Source: Flavobacteriaceae bacterium
GTDB taxonomy: Bacteria > Bacteroidota > Bacteroidia > Flavobacteriales > Flavobacteriaceae
NCBI GenBank assembly: GCA_947451525.1
Contig: CANFZM010000003.1
Span: 1 to 64,000 of the forward strand
Direction: 5' to 3'
DNA: 64,000 nucleotides
A program made the translations under genes and the position numbers. Shown here one piece after another: positions 36,015 through 43,974 of the stretch. Numbering within the stretch: position 1 is the first letter of the stretch; the number at the start of each line of letters is the position of its first letter. The notes under the pieces are model-generated. The model saw nothing but the letters and a program-made list of their open reading frames with translations, did no database searches and was not told the origin of the DNA.

Positions 36015-36056
36015 GATAATTCGGTATATATTATGCAAAAATAAGCAATTATTTTT

Positions 36057-36086
36057 TGTCATTGCGAGGAACGTGGCAATCTGGAG
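36057..36086. repeat. partial GTCATTGCGAGGAACG word
   Basis: TTGTCATTGCGAGGAACG followed by TGGCAATCTGG is one arm of the inverted repeat seen in full at 37802-37876. Confidence 0.55.
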
Positions 36087-36123
36087 CTATTTGCTTCGCC
36101 TATTCGCTCTTTTGGAGCTCGGG

Positions 36124-36239
36124 TCCTGCTATCCGTTGCAATCTTTTCATTTTTAAAGAAAAAATAAAAAGGATTTTCACTTCAAATGAAATTCATCGAA
36201 CTCCAAATAAAATAAAATAATGTGAGATAATCAGGGCTA
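36124..36239. repeat. AGCCCTGAT...GATAGCAGGA extragenic element, copy 3
   Basis: On the minus strand it runs from TAGCCCTGAT to CGGATAGCAGGA and holds CTTTAAAAATGAAAAGATTGC, matching the end of copy 1. The middle is longer than in the other two copies. Confidence 0.7.
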
Positions 36240-36280
36240 GGGCATTCTTTTTCAAAAGAACTTAATTTTAAAATTCATTT

Positions 36281-36411
36281 ATTTAACCACATAGAAACAT
36301 AGGTTTTATAAAATGGTTAAGGCGTTTCACTTTTTAGAGTATAACATAGTAATGTGAACCCAATCAATTGGGTAATCCAACTCTTTTTCTATGCTTCTAT
36401 GTGGTTTAAAT
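36281..36411. repeat. 131-bp palindromic repeat, copy 1
   Basis: Ends ATTTAACCACATAGAA and TTCTATGTGGTTTAAAT are inverted copies. The interior holds CAATCAATTGGG. The second copy starts 13 bp after this one and is nearly identical. Confidence 0.85.
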
Positions 36412-36424
36412 CAATTGGCACTTT

Positions 36425-36555
36425 ATTTAACCACATAGAAACATAGGTTTTATAAAATGGTTAAGGCGTTTCACTTTTTAGAGTATAATATAGTTATGGG
36501 AACCCAATCAATTGGGCTATCCAACTCTTTTTTCTATGTTTCTATATGGTTTAAT
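36425..36555. repeat. 131-bp palindromic repeat, copy 2
   Basis: Direct repeat of 36281-36411 in the same orientation, with a few substitutions (for example TATATGGTTT for TATGTGGTTT at the right end). Confidence 0.85.
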
Positions 36556-36666
36556 AATATTAATTCTGAATTTTTATTAATTGTATCCAACAGGTTAATT
36601 TATATATTTGTAATCATTATGGTTCGGTTAAAATATTTATAGTCACAAAAATATTTTTAAATTTAC

Positions 36667-36728
36667 CTCGCAAAGGCACGAAGGCGCAGTTTGTAACTAA
36701 ATCCTTTGCGACTCTGCGACTTTGCGAG
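36667..36728. repeat. CGCAAAG-family inverted repeat
   Basis: CTCGCAAAGGCACGAAGGCGCAG is mirrored by CTCTGCGACTTTGCGAG. Relatives occur at 51004-51035 and 56574-56669. Confidence 0.65.
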
Positions 36729-36831
36729 AATTATGTTAATTCTTATTTTTCTCAATATTTATATGGCAACCACCAAAATAGTTAGTTTTATCGGACAACA
36801 ATGATTTGTAATCGAGTTTCTAAAATCAAAA

Positions 36832-37791
36832 ATGAAAAAATACCTACTCTATATTCTTATTTCTGTAGTCACTAGTAACCTTCAAGCACAAAAAAAGATG
36901 ATTATACCACCGTATTTAAAAAAAGGCGACACCATTGCTATTGTTGCAACTGCTCGTAAAAATGTGGAAGACAATTTGCAACCGGCTATAGAATGGCTTC
37001 ACAATTGGGGATTGGAAGTAGTAATTGGCAAAACCATAGGCTTGGACAATAACCAACTTGCCGGCACCGACGAAGAGCGCGCTACCGATTTTCAAACCAT
37101 GATGGACAACCCTAACATCAAAGCAATTTGGTGTGTTCGTGGTGGCTATGGCACGGTGCGCATGATTGATTTACTCGATTTTACTAAATTCAAGCAATCG
37201 CCTAAATGGGTAATTGGTTTTAGTGATGTAACGGTTTTACACAGCCATTTGAACAATTTAGGATTTGCCTCCATCCACGGTATTATGCCCGTAAGCGTGA
37301 AAGCCACCGAAGAAGCCAAAGAAAGTTTGCGCAAAGCACTTTTTGGCGAACCTCTAGAATATACCGTTCCGTGTGACCCAATGAACCGCTATGGCTCTGC
37401 CAAAGGCGAATTAGTAGGCGGCAATTTATCCATACTGTACAGCCTTTTAGGTTCTTCCTCGGCAATTGATTGCAAAGATAAAATCCTTTTTATAGAAGAC
37501 CTAGACGAATATTTGTACCATATAGACCGCATGATGATGAACCTAAAACGCAATGGTTGTTTGGAAAGTTTGAAAGGAATCATTGTGGGCGGCATGACTA
37601 AAATGCACGATAACGAAATCCCGTGGGGGAAAAACGTTTTAGAAATTATAGACGATGTTACTAAAACCTACCATATTCCTGTAATTTATAATTTCCCTGC
37701 AGGACATTCTGCCGATAACCATGCCTTAATTCTTGGCAAACAGATTTATTTGGATGTAACCGATTTGGAAAGTAAAGTGATTTTTGAATAA
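36832..37791 (+). CDS. ldcA: LD-carboxypeptidase (peptidase S66)
   Basis: A 319-residue protein that trims the terminal D-alanine from murein tetrapeptides. The nucleophile is Ser131 in GFSDVTVL; RGGYGTVRMID and the later FIEDLDEYLYHIDRM and GHSADNHALILG give the remaining Glu/His residues. Residues 1-20 look like a signal peptide (VVTSNLQAQ), unlike the cytoplasmic E. coli LdcA, so it may be periplasmic. Confidence 0.9.
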   Translation: MKKYLLYILISVVTSNLQAQKKMIIPPYLKKGDTIAIVATARKNVEDNLQPAIEWLHNWGLEVVIGKTIGLDNNQLAGTDEERATDFQTMMDNPNIKAIWCVRGGYGTVRMIDLLDFTKFKQSPKWVIGFSDVTVLHSHLNNLGFASIHGIMPVSVKATEEAKESLRKALFGEPLEYTVPCDPMNRYGSAKGELVGGNLSILYSLLGSSSAIDCKDKILFIEDLDEYLYHIDRMMMNLKRNGCLESLKGIIVGGMTKMHDNEIPWGKNVLEIIDDVTKTYHIPVIYNFPAGHSADNHALILGKQIYLDVTDLESKVIFE

Positions 37792-37801
37792 ACATTAATT
37801 T

Positions 37802-37876
37802 GTCATTCCGACGCAGGAGGAATCTCATGATGCAAACGAAAAGTTGATGAGATTGCTTCGTTCCTCGCAATGAACA
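37802..37876. repeat. GCGAGGAACG-family inverted repeat
   Basis: TCATTCCGACGCAGGAGGAATCTCAT at the left resembles the reverse of GATTGCTTCGTTCCTCGCAATGA at the right, with paired words GAATCTCAT and ATGAGATT. It fills the gap between ldcA and yraN. Confidence 0.65.
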
Positions 37877-37888
37877 AAACAAAATGGC

Positions 37889-38248
37889 ATGGCCGAACAC
37901 AACGAACTTGGTAAACATGGGGAAGAATTAGCCGTAGAATTTCTACAGCAAAATGGCTATGAAATTCTTGAAACCAATTGGACGTTCCAAAAAGCCGAAA
38001 TAGATATTATTGCACAAAAAGAAAATACTTTAGCAATTGTAGAAGTTAAAACCAGATCGTCTATTGATTTTGGATTACCCCAAGATTTTGTGAAACCCAA
38101 AAAAATCCAACTCCTAGTAAAAGCCGTCAACGAATATGTACTTGCTAATGATTTAGAGGTGGAAGTGCGATTTGATATTATAGCCATTCACAAAGAAGGA
38201 ACGGAATATAATTTGGAACATATTGAAGAGGCGTTTTATTATTTTTAG
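37889..38248 (+). CDS. YraN family protein (UPF0102)
   Basis: A 119-residue protein of the restriction-endonuclease-like fold. HNELGKHGEELAVEFLQQNGYEI and the nuclease core EIDIIAQ...LAIVEVKTRS (D, ExK) are typical. The family is often encoded beside ribosomal or RNase HII genes and has no proven function, though a Holliday-junction or RNA role has been proposed. Confidence 0.88.
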   Translation: MAEHNELGKHGEELAVEFLQQNGYEILETNWTFQKAEIDIIAQKENTLAIVEVKTRSSIDFGLPQDFVKPKKIQLLVKAVNEYVLANDLEVEVRFDIIAIHKEGTEYNLEHIEEAFYYF

Positions 38249-38253
38249 TATCC

Positions 38254-38333
38254 CTACATCCTATTCATCAACTCCAACGCCTTATTAATAGACTTTACAT
38301 TCTCAAAAGTCAATAACAAACGCAAGCCGTTTT
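38254..38333 (-). repeat. mfd 3'-end copy R1 (80 bp)
   Basis: This segment matches 79 of 80 bases of the true mfd end at 39853-39932, starting exactly at the stop codon. On the minus strand it would encode the last 26 residues of Mfd (NGLRLLLTFENVKSINKALE to MNRM) and its stop. The only change is synonymous (GAA to GAG). It is probably the original mfd end, displaced by later insertions. Confidence 0.92.
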
Positions 38334-38354
38334 GCTTATCCTTTTTTGGGATAG

Positions 38355-38377
38355 GATATTGCTAATAAGAGAAAAAA
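38355..38377. repeat. 22-bp cassette motif, copy 1
   Basis: GATATTGCTAATAAGAGAAAAA matches the motif at 39279-39300 at 20 of 22 positions. Each copy lies shortly after an mfd-tail copy and before a toxin-antitoxin promoter. It is absent beside the true mfd end, so it belongs to the inserted units. Confidence 0.75.
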
Positions 38378-38389
38378 CCTCAAAAATAG

Positions 38390-38420
38390 TTGTAAAATGT
38401 TATCTAATTAAATAACTTTG
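38390..38420 (+). promoter_or_regulatory. promoter of the HigBA-like module
   Basis: TTG (38390-38392), 20 nt, TAACTTTG (38413-38420). The ATG at 38425 follows the -7 box by only 4 nt, so the transcript may be leaderless or almost so. Confidence 0.75.
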
Positions 38421-38424
38421 TCTA

Positions 38425-38787
38425 ATGAATGGAAAGTTTATTAGAAATATTATTTATTACGAAGATTATTACCTTGATTTTTTTAACGCTCAAAAAGAGG
38501 ATGTTAAGAAAAAGTTTAACTGGACTTTACAGTTAATTTCTACGCAGGATAGAATTCCGGAGAAATTTTTCAAACATATTACAGGCTCAGAAGGAATATT
38601 TGAAGTAAGAGTTGAAGTTGGTTCTGATATTTTTAGAGTTTTTAGCTTTTTTGATAAAGGAAATTTAGTTGTTTTAGTAAATGGTTTTCAGAAGAAAACG
38701 CAGAAAACGCCCAAAGCAGAAATCAAATTGGCTGAGAAATTGAAAAAAGAATATTTAGAAAATAAATATATTAAAGGAAAATTATGA
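38425..38787 (+). CDS. HigB/Gp49-like toxin (RelE superfamily)
   Basis: A 120-residue protein matching phage-derived Gp49-like/HigB toxins: IIYYEDYYLDFFNAQKEDVK, then KFFKHITGSEGIFEVRVE, FRVFSFFDKGNLVVLVNGF and KKTQKTPKAEI. Such toxins cut mRNA on the ribosome. The toxin gene comes first, as in higBA operons. It overlaps the antitoxin gene by 4 bp (ATGA). Confidence 0.88.
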   Translation: MNGKFIRNIIYYEDYYLDFFNAQKEDVKKKFNWTLQLISTQDRIPEKFFKHITGSEGIFEVRVEVGSDIFRVFSFFDKGNLVVLVNGFQKKTQKTPKAEIKLAEKLKKEYLENKYIKGKL

Positions 38788-39089
38788 AAACAGAAAATAA
38801 AAAAATAACCTCATTTGCACAACATTTAGATGCGCAATACGGAAAAACTGGAACTGAAACGCGTCAAAAATATGAAGAAGAATACGAGAGTTTTGAACTT
38901 GGAGTTTTAATTCAAGAAATGAGAAAAGAACGTGGAATGACTCAAGAACAATTAGCTTTAAAATGTGGAACTACCAAAAATTACATTTCTAAAATAGAAA
39001 ATAATGCAAGTGATATTCGACTTTCAACATTAATGAGAATAATTAGACAAGGATTAGGAGGGCATTTAAAATTAAGTTTAACCGAATAA
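38784..39089 (+). CDS. HigA-like antitoxin with XRE helix-turn-helix
   Basis: A 101-residue DNA-binding antitoxin. The helix-turn-helix is at about 50-95 (IQEMRKERGMTQEQLALKCG, TTKNYISKIENNASDIRLST). The N-terminal 45 residues are charged and probably bind the toxin. Second gene of the cassette between R1 and R2. Confidence 0.88.
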   Translation: MKTENKKITSFAQHLDAQYGKTGTETRQKYEEEYESFELGVLIQEMRKERGMTQEQLALKCGTTKNYISKIENNASDIRLSTLMRIIRQGLGGHLKLSLTE

Positions 39090-39175
39090 AGTTGCTATTC
39101 GCTTCATCGCCAAGCTACATTCGTTTTACGAAGTTTATGAATTGTAATTCATAATTACCTTAATAGTTAAAAAAC

Positions 39176-39244
39176 CTACATCCTATCCATCAACTCCAAC
39201 GCCTTATTAATAGACTTTACATTTTTAAAAGTCAATAACAAACG
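39176..39244 (-). repeat. mfd 3'-end copy R2 (69 bp)
   Basis: Matches 67 of 69 bases of the true mfd end from the stop codon on. Both differences would change residues (Glu to Lys, Asn to Asp), so this copy is no longer under selection as Mfd sequence or came from another lineage's mfd. Confidence 0.92.
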
Positions 39245-39278
39245 AAAATCTTTTTTTCCTTAATTATTTTTAAATTAA

Positions 39279-39300
39279 GATATTGCGAATAAGCGAAAAA
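39279..39300. repeat. 22-bp cassette motif, copy 2
   Basis: GATATTGCGAATAAGCGAAAAA, 20 of 22 identical to copy 1. It lies 35 bp inside R2. A small inverted repeat (TTAATT...AATTAA) lies just before it. Confidence 0.75.
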
Positions 39301-39305
39301 TAAAA

Positions 39306-39339
39306 TTGGCACATTTTTAAGTGGTTTTTTGTAACTTTG
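39306..39339 (+). promoter_or_regulatory. promoter of the YafQ-like module
   Basis: TAACTTTG (39332-39339) is identical to the -7 box of the neighbouring module. A TTG at 39306-39308 is 23 nt upstream, slightly longer than usual. The ATG follows at 39358. Confidence 0.6.
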
Positions 39340-39357
39340 TTTTTTAAATCAATCCTT

Positions 39358-39570
39358 ATGACAAACATTGCATTAAAAATAAATGAGCGCACAAAAGCAG
39401 GTAAAACATTACTTTCTTTAATTAATTTATTTTCTAAAGAAAACAAAGGGGTTGAGATATGCGATATTCCAAACTTTGAAACCGTTAAAGCAATGTATGA
39501 TGCTGAAAACAAAATAGCAATTACAAAAACTCAAAACTCAAAAGACTTGTTTCAAAAATTAGGCATCTAA
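39358..39570 (+). CDS. antitoxin of the YafQ-like pair
   Basis: A 70-residue protein starting MTNIALKINERTKAGKTL. The N-terminus (NIALKINERTKAGK) resembles RelB/DinJ-type strands, followed by a helix and a C-terminal toxin-binding part (ITKTQNSKDLFQKLG). A TTG further upstream is less likely than the ATG at 39358. It overlaps the toxin by one base (TAATG). Confidence 0.8.
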   Translation: MTNIALKINERTKAGKTLLSLINLFSKENKGVEICDIPNFETVKAMYDAENKIAITKTQNSKDLFQKLGI

Positions 39571-39842
39571 TGTACAACTTAGTATATACTTCAAGGTTCA
39601 ACAAGGATATTAAAGTTTGTAAAAAAAGAAACTATAATTTCTCGGAACTTAAAGCAGTAATTGAGATATTGGAAACTACGGGCAATTTGCCGCAAAAATA
39701 CCATCCTCATACATTAAGCGGTAACTATTCCAAACATTGGGAATGTCATATAAAACCAGATTGGCTTTTAATTTGGTTGCACGATGAGAAAGCCAAAGAA
39801 ATTACTTTGGTAAGAACAGGAACGCATAGCGACTTATTTTAG
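39570..39842 (+). CDS. YafQ family mRNA-interferase toxin
   Basis: A 90-residue RelE-superfamily toxin. The YafQ-type core is clear: TLSGNYSKHWECHIKPDWLL followed by the C-terminal TGTHSDLF, whose histidine is the catalytic residue in E. coli YafQ. It ends 10 bp before the true mfd stop codon on the other strand. Confidence 0.9.
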   Translation: MYNLVYTSRFNKDIKVCKKRNYNFSELKAVIEILETTGNLPQKYHPHTLSGNYSKHWECHIKPDWLLIWLHDEKAKEITLVRTGTHSDLF

Positions 39843-39852
39843 ATTATAATTT

Positions 39853-39932
39853 CTACATCCTATTCATCAACTCCAACGCCTTATTAATAGACTTTACATT
39901 TTCAAAAGTCAATAACAAACGCAAGCCGTTTT
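39853..39932 (-). repeat. mfd 3'-end copy R3 (native end)
   Basis: The functional 3' end of mfd. R1 and R2 begin at the same stop codon and end at different depths into the gene. Confidence 0.92.
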
Positions 39933-42900
39933 TGGTTTCTTTTTCTTTCATTTTACAAAGGTTGCTGTTGTGTTGCACAAATTGCACCATTTTAATAAAA
40001 CGATTGGATTGGTAAAAATCGCTTTGTTGGTCGCCCACAAAATAGCCCACCATTTTACCCTGTTTCAATATTAATTTTTCAATTCCGATGCTGGTGGCTT
40101 TCCATTTTATACGGATGGAGTTAAGCAACGCCACTGCTTCTTTAGGCAAAGCGCCAAATCTATCGGTAAGTTTTTGTTCGTATTGTAATAGCGTTTCTTC
40201 GTCTTTAATAACGCTCAGTTCGTTGTACAAACTCAAGCGCTCGGTAATGCTGTTAATGTAATTATCTGGAAACAGCAATTCGAAATCGGTATCAATCTGT
40301 AAATCTTTTACGTATTCTTTGGTTTCGATATTGTTTTCAGTAGGATACAATTCTTTGAATTCGTTTTCCTTCAATTCTTCAATGGCCTCGTTCATGATTT
40401 TTTGATAGGTATCAAATCCAATATCATTAATAAAACCACTTTGTTCGCCACCTAATAAATCTCCTGCACCACGAATTTCTAAATCTTTCATCGCAATGTT
40501 GATACCGCTTCCCAATTCTGAAAATTGCTCTAGTGCCTGTATACGTTTTCGGGCATCATCGGTCATTGCCGAATAGGGAGGCGTGATGAAATAACAAAAG
40601 GCTTTCTTGTTGCTTCGTCCCACACGACCACGCATTTGATGCAAATCGGACAAACCAAAATTATTGGCATTGTTGATGAAAATTGTATTGGCATTTGGCA
40701 CGTCCAATCCGCTTTCAATGATGGTGGTAGCAACCAAAACGTCAAAATCGCCATTCATAAAACCTAACATCAGTTCTTCTAGTTTTTTCCCATCCAATTG
40801 CCCATGACCAATCCCAATGCGGGCATCAGGCACCAATCGTTGGATCATACCAGCAACTTCCTTAATATTTTCAATACGGTTGTTGATGAAGAAAACTTGT
40901 CCGTTACGCTGAATTTCATACGAAATCGCGTCCCGAATTAAATCTTCATGAAAACGAACCACATTGGTTTCTATAGGATATCTATTGGGCGGTGGCGTAG
41001 TAATTACCGACAAATCTCGGGCTGCCATCAACGAAAACTGCAAGGTTCTCGGGATAGGCGTTGCAGTTAATGTCAAGGTATCTACATTGGCAGAAATCGT
41101 TTTGAGTTTGTCTTTAACGTTCACTCCAAATTTCTGTTCCTCGTCAATAATCAACAATCCTAAATCTTTGAATTGCACATTTTTATTCACCAATTGGTGG
41201 GTTCCAATAATAATGTCGAGTTTTCCTTCGCCCAATTCTTTTAGGGTTTCGGTTTTTTCTTTGGCGGTTCTAAAACGGTTTAAATAACCAATGGTAACCG
41301 GCATGTCTTTTAATCGTTCGGTAAACGTTCTGTAATGTTGGTACGCCAAAATAGTGGTTGGCACCAAAATAGCAACTTGTTTTCCGTTATCCACCGCTTT
41401 AAATGCAGCACGAATAGCGACTTCCGTTTTCCCAAAACCTACATCACCACAAACCAATCGATCCATTGGTCGATCGTTTTCCATGTCCATTTTTACATCG
41501 TTGGTAGAGGTAATTTGGTCGGGTGTATCTTCGTAAATAAAGGAACTTTCGAGTTCTTTTTGCAAATAACTGTCTGGTGCACAGGCGAATCCTTTTTCCA
41601 ATCTTCGCTTGGCATACAATTGAATCAAGTTGAACGCAATGTGTTTAACCCGTGCTTTTGTTTTTTGTTTTAATGCTTTCCAAGCGCCCGAACCCAATTT
41701 GTAAATCTTTGGAGGCGCGCCATCTTTACCATTATATTTTGAGATTTTATGCAATGAATGGATGCTCACATACACAATATCATTATCAGCATACACTAGT
41801 TTTATTGCCTCTTGGGTTTTGCCTTCCACCTGGATTTTTTGTAAGCCACCGAATTTTCCAATTCCGTGGTCAATGTGGGTAACATAATCGCCAACGGCCA
41901 AGGAAGTCAGTTCTTTTAGCGTGATGGTTTGCTTTTTGGAATACCCGTTTTTGATGCTAAATTTATGGTAGCGTTCAAATATTTGGTGGTCGGTATAAAA
42001 AGCAATTTGGTGTTCTTCATCAACAAAACCTTGGTAAAGTGGAAAAACTACGGTTTTATATTGTTTGCGAATACTTTCGTGGTTCTCCTCATCAATGTCT
42101 TCAAAAATATCATGAAAACGATTTGCCTGACTTTCATTGGAACAGAATAAATAATTCTTAATTCCATTGGAATTGTTGTCGTTTAAATTATTCAAAAGCA
42201 AATCAAATTGCTTGTTGAAAGAGGGTTGCGGTTGGATGTGAAATTCCAACGTTTTATCAATGGCAAAAGTTGGCGCATTGCTTAATTCTACTACCGAAAA
42301 GTAAAGTGCTTTCTTCAAGAATTGCTTCTGATTTAAAAACAATTCTTCGGGTTGCATCCTTTTTATAGTCGTATCCAATTTAGAAAATGCTTCGGTTGCT
42401 TTTGCAAAAAGTTTGTCTAATTGTTGTCCTAGTAAATCGGTATCTTGAATAAAAAGTACCGTTTTTTCGTGGATATAATCCAAGAAACTTTCGCGGTTTT
42501 CTTCAAAAAATTTATTTTCCACGTTTGGAATGATGGAAACTTTCTTTAATTTTTCAATGGAAAGTTGGGTTTCTACATCAAAACTCCGAATGGAATCTAC
42601 TTCGTTTCCAAAAAACTCTATCCGATACGGATTGTCATTGGAAAAAGAAAATACATCTACAATTCCACCACGAACCGAGAATTCTCCGGGCTCGGTTACA
42701 AAATCAACTCTTTTGAAATTGTATTCAAATAAAACTTCATTGATAAAATCAATCGCCAATTTATCGTTTACCGAAATCTTGAACGTATTTTTTTCGAGTT
42801 CTTTTTTGGTGACAACTTTTTCAAAAATTGCTTCGGCATACGAAACAATAATAGCGGGTTTTTTGCGGGAATTAATTCGGTTTAAAACCTCGGCTCTAAG

Positions 42901-43209
42901 TAATATATTGGCATTATCGGTTTCGTCTATTTGGTATGGTCGTCGGTACGAACCCGGATAAAACAAAACATCTTGGTCGTTAAGCAGTTGTTCTAAATCG
43001 TTGAGGTAGTAAGCGGCTTCTTCCTTATCGTTAAACAACAAAAGAAACGGCACTTCGGCTTTTTCAAATGTGGCTTCTACCACTAAGGACAGCGCCGAAC
43101 CCAACAACCCCTTGGCATTTATTTTAATGTCGCGTTGTTGTAAAGCGGTTGCTAATTGCTGGACTTTAGCCGATTTTTGATAAACAGAAGTAATAGTGCT
43201 TTTACTCAA
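39853..43209 (-). CDS. mfd: transcription-repair coupling factor Mfd
   Basis: A 1118-residue protein that removes stalled RNA polymerase and recruits UvrA. It has the UvrB-like N-terminal module, the CarD-like RNA polymerase-binding domain (LAVGDYVTHIDHGIGKFGGL) and a RecG-like translocase (CGDVGFGKTEVAIRAAF, IIDEEQKFGV, ATPIPRTL, QMRGRVGRS). The last 80 bp of the gene are the R3 copy of a threefold repeat associated with two toxin-antitoxin modules, but the reading frame is intact. A lipoprotein gene lies 20 bp upstream. Confidence 0.96.
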   Translation of the reverse strand: MSKSTITSVYQKSAKVQQLATALQQRDIKINAKGLLGSALSLVVEATFEKAEVPFLLLFNDKEEAAYYLNDLEQLLNDQDVLFYPGSYRRPYQIDETDNANILLRAEVLNRINSRKKPAIIVSYAEAIFEKVVTKKELEKNTFKISVNDKLAIDFINEVLFEYNFKRVDFVTEPGEFSVRGGIVDVFSFSNDNPYRIEFFGNEVDSIRSFDVETQLSIEKLKKVSIIPNVENKFFEENRESFLDYIHEKTVLFIQDTDLLGQQLDKLFAKATEAFSKLDTTIKRMQPEELFLNQKQFLKKALYFSVVELSNAPTFAIDKTLEFHIQPQPSFNKQFDLLLNNLNDNNSNGIKNYLFCSNESQANRFHDIFEDIDEENHESIRKQYKTVVFPLYQGFVDEEHQIAFYTDHQIFERYHKFSIKNGYSKKQTITLKELTSLAVGDYVTHIDHGIGKFGGLQKIQVEGKTQEAIKLVYADNDIVYVSIHSLHKISKYNGKDGAPPKIYKLGSGAWKALKQKTKARVKHIAFNLIQLYAKRRLEKGFACAPDSYLQKELESSFIYEDTPDQITSTNDVKMDMENDRPMDRLVCGDVGFGKTEVAIRAAFKAVDNGKQVAILVPTTILAYQHYRTFTERLKDMPVTIGYLNRFRTAKEKTETLKELGEGKLDIIIGTHQLVNKNVQFKDLGLLIIDEEQKFGVNVKDKLKTISANVDTLTLTATPIPRTLQFSLMAARDLSVITTPPPNRYPIETNVVRFHEDLIRDAISYEIQRNGQVFFINNRIENIKEVAGMIQRLVPDARIGIGHGQLDGKKLEELMLGFMNGDFDVLVATTIIESGLDVPNANTIFINNANNFGLSDLHQMRGRVGRSNKKAFCYFITPPYSAMTDDARKRIQALEQFSELGSGINIAMKDLEIRGAGDLLGGEQSGFINDIGFDTYQKIMNEAIEELKENEFKELYPTENNIETKEYVKDLQIDTDFELLFPDNYINSITERLSLYNELSVIKDEETLLQYEQKLTDRFGALPKEAVALLNSIRIKWKATSIGIEKLILKQGKMVGYFVGDQQSDFYQSNRFIKMVQFVQHNSNLCKMKEKETKNGLRLLLTFENVKSINKALELMNRM

Positions 43210-43229
43210 GAGGTTGGTTTTAGTAGATT

Positions 43230-43799
43230 TTAATTTGGAATTGCTCTAGTGGTATCCTTCATTTTAATAAGGTCTTGTTCGCCTTCTTCCACTGGAATTT
43301 GGCTTCTTTTTACAATTTCCTCCATTTGCAATTGCAAAAAGTCGATTTCGGTATTTATTTCGCCAATAAGTTTTACTACTTTTTGATCTGGAATTTGACG
43401 CAAATGAATGTACAAATCCATTGTTTTTATTTTGGTAATAAGCACCGTAATGCGCGTTTTCATTTGCGGCTTATTAAATTCTTCCGGAATATTTAACTGT
43501 AATTCCATTACTTTTTTAGACAACACGGATGCCTTTGTTTGAAAAGCACCAATAGAACTTTTTGGTTTTTGGTTGATTTCGGTTAAAAAATTACGCCATT
43601 CCACCCAGTTTTGTATTTTGTTTTGTGTAGTTGCTTCTAGTGGAGAGATATCAAAAATCCAACCTCGGTTGATGGTATTAAAAACAACTTCTTTTTTTTT
43701 GGCTTCTTTTTGTTGCTCTATAATTAATTGTGAGTCGTCCTCTTTACAAGAAAAAATTAATAGGGCAAAGAATAGTAGGTAGAAAGATTTCAATTGCAT
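43230..43799 (-). CDS. lipoprotein, unknown function
   Basis: A 189-residue protein starting MQLKSFYLLFFALLIFSCKED, with a lipobox ending in Cys18. The rest is helical and charged, without a recognised domain. The frame is open for 78 codons upstream, but that part overlaps the divergent Tdh leader and encodes no signal sequence. It is 20 bp upstream of mfd on the same strand, so may be co-transcribed. Confidence 0.7.
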   Translation of the reverse strand: MQLKSFYLLFFALLIFSCKEDDSQLIIEQQKEAKKKEVVFNTINRGWIFDISPLEATTQNKIQNWVEWRNFLTEINQKPKSSIGAFQTKASVLSKKVMELQLNIPEEFNKPQMKTRITVLITKIKTMDLYIHLRQIPDQKVVKLIGEINTEIDFLQLQMEEIVKRSQIPVEEGEQDLIKMKDTTRAIPN

Positions 43800-43974
43800 C
43801 AGCGAAATTTGAATTAGATTACAAAAATACAAAAGTAGTAGTTTTGTTTTAGAGATTTTGTGAAAGGTTTGGTAAATGTTTGGAAGCGGGAAGCGTGAAG
43901 ATGGAAGATGGAAGCAGGAGTTTCCACTATTCTTAATCGAAAACCTTATATTTGTATCACAAACAAACAAACTT

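Larger units (their letters stand above)
36015..36831. other. 817-bp non-coding region rich in repeats
   Basis: Between metG and the LD-carboxypeptidase gene (divergent) no supportable gene is seen. The interval holds a partial GCGAGGAACG word (36060-36080), extragenic element copy 3 (36124-36239), two 131-bp palindromic repeats (36281-36411 and 36425-36555) and a CGCAAAG-family hairpin (36667-36728). It is the longest gene-free stretch of the window. Confidence 0.8.

Noticed and set aside
36457..36642. Open frame of 61 codons in the metG-ldcA gap
   Set aside because: It runs through the second 131-bp palindromic repeat and into AT-rich sequence; no family features and no promoter.
38253..39244. 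mfd-tail copies as CRISPR or integron attC repeats
   Set aside because: Only three copies, units of unequal size, and each copy is exact mfd coding sequence; there is no integrase or cas gene and no attC-like folded core.
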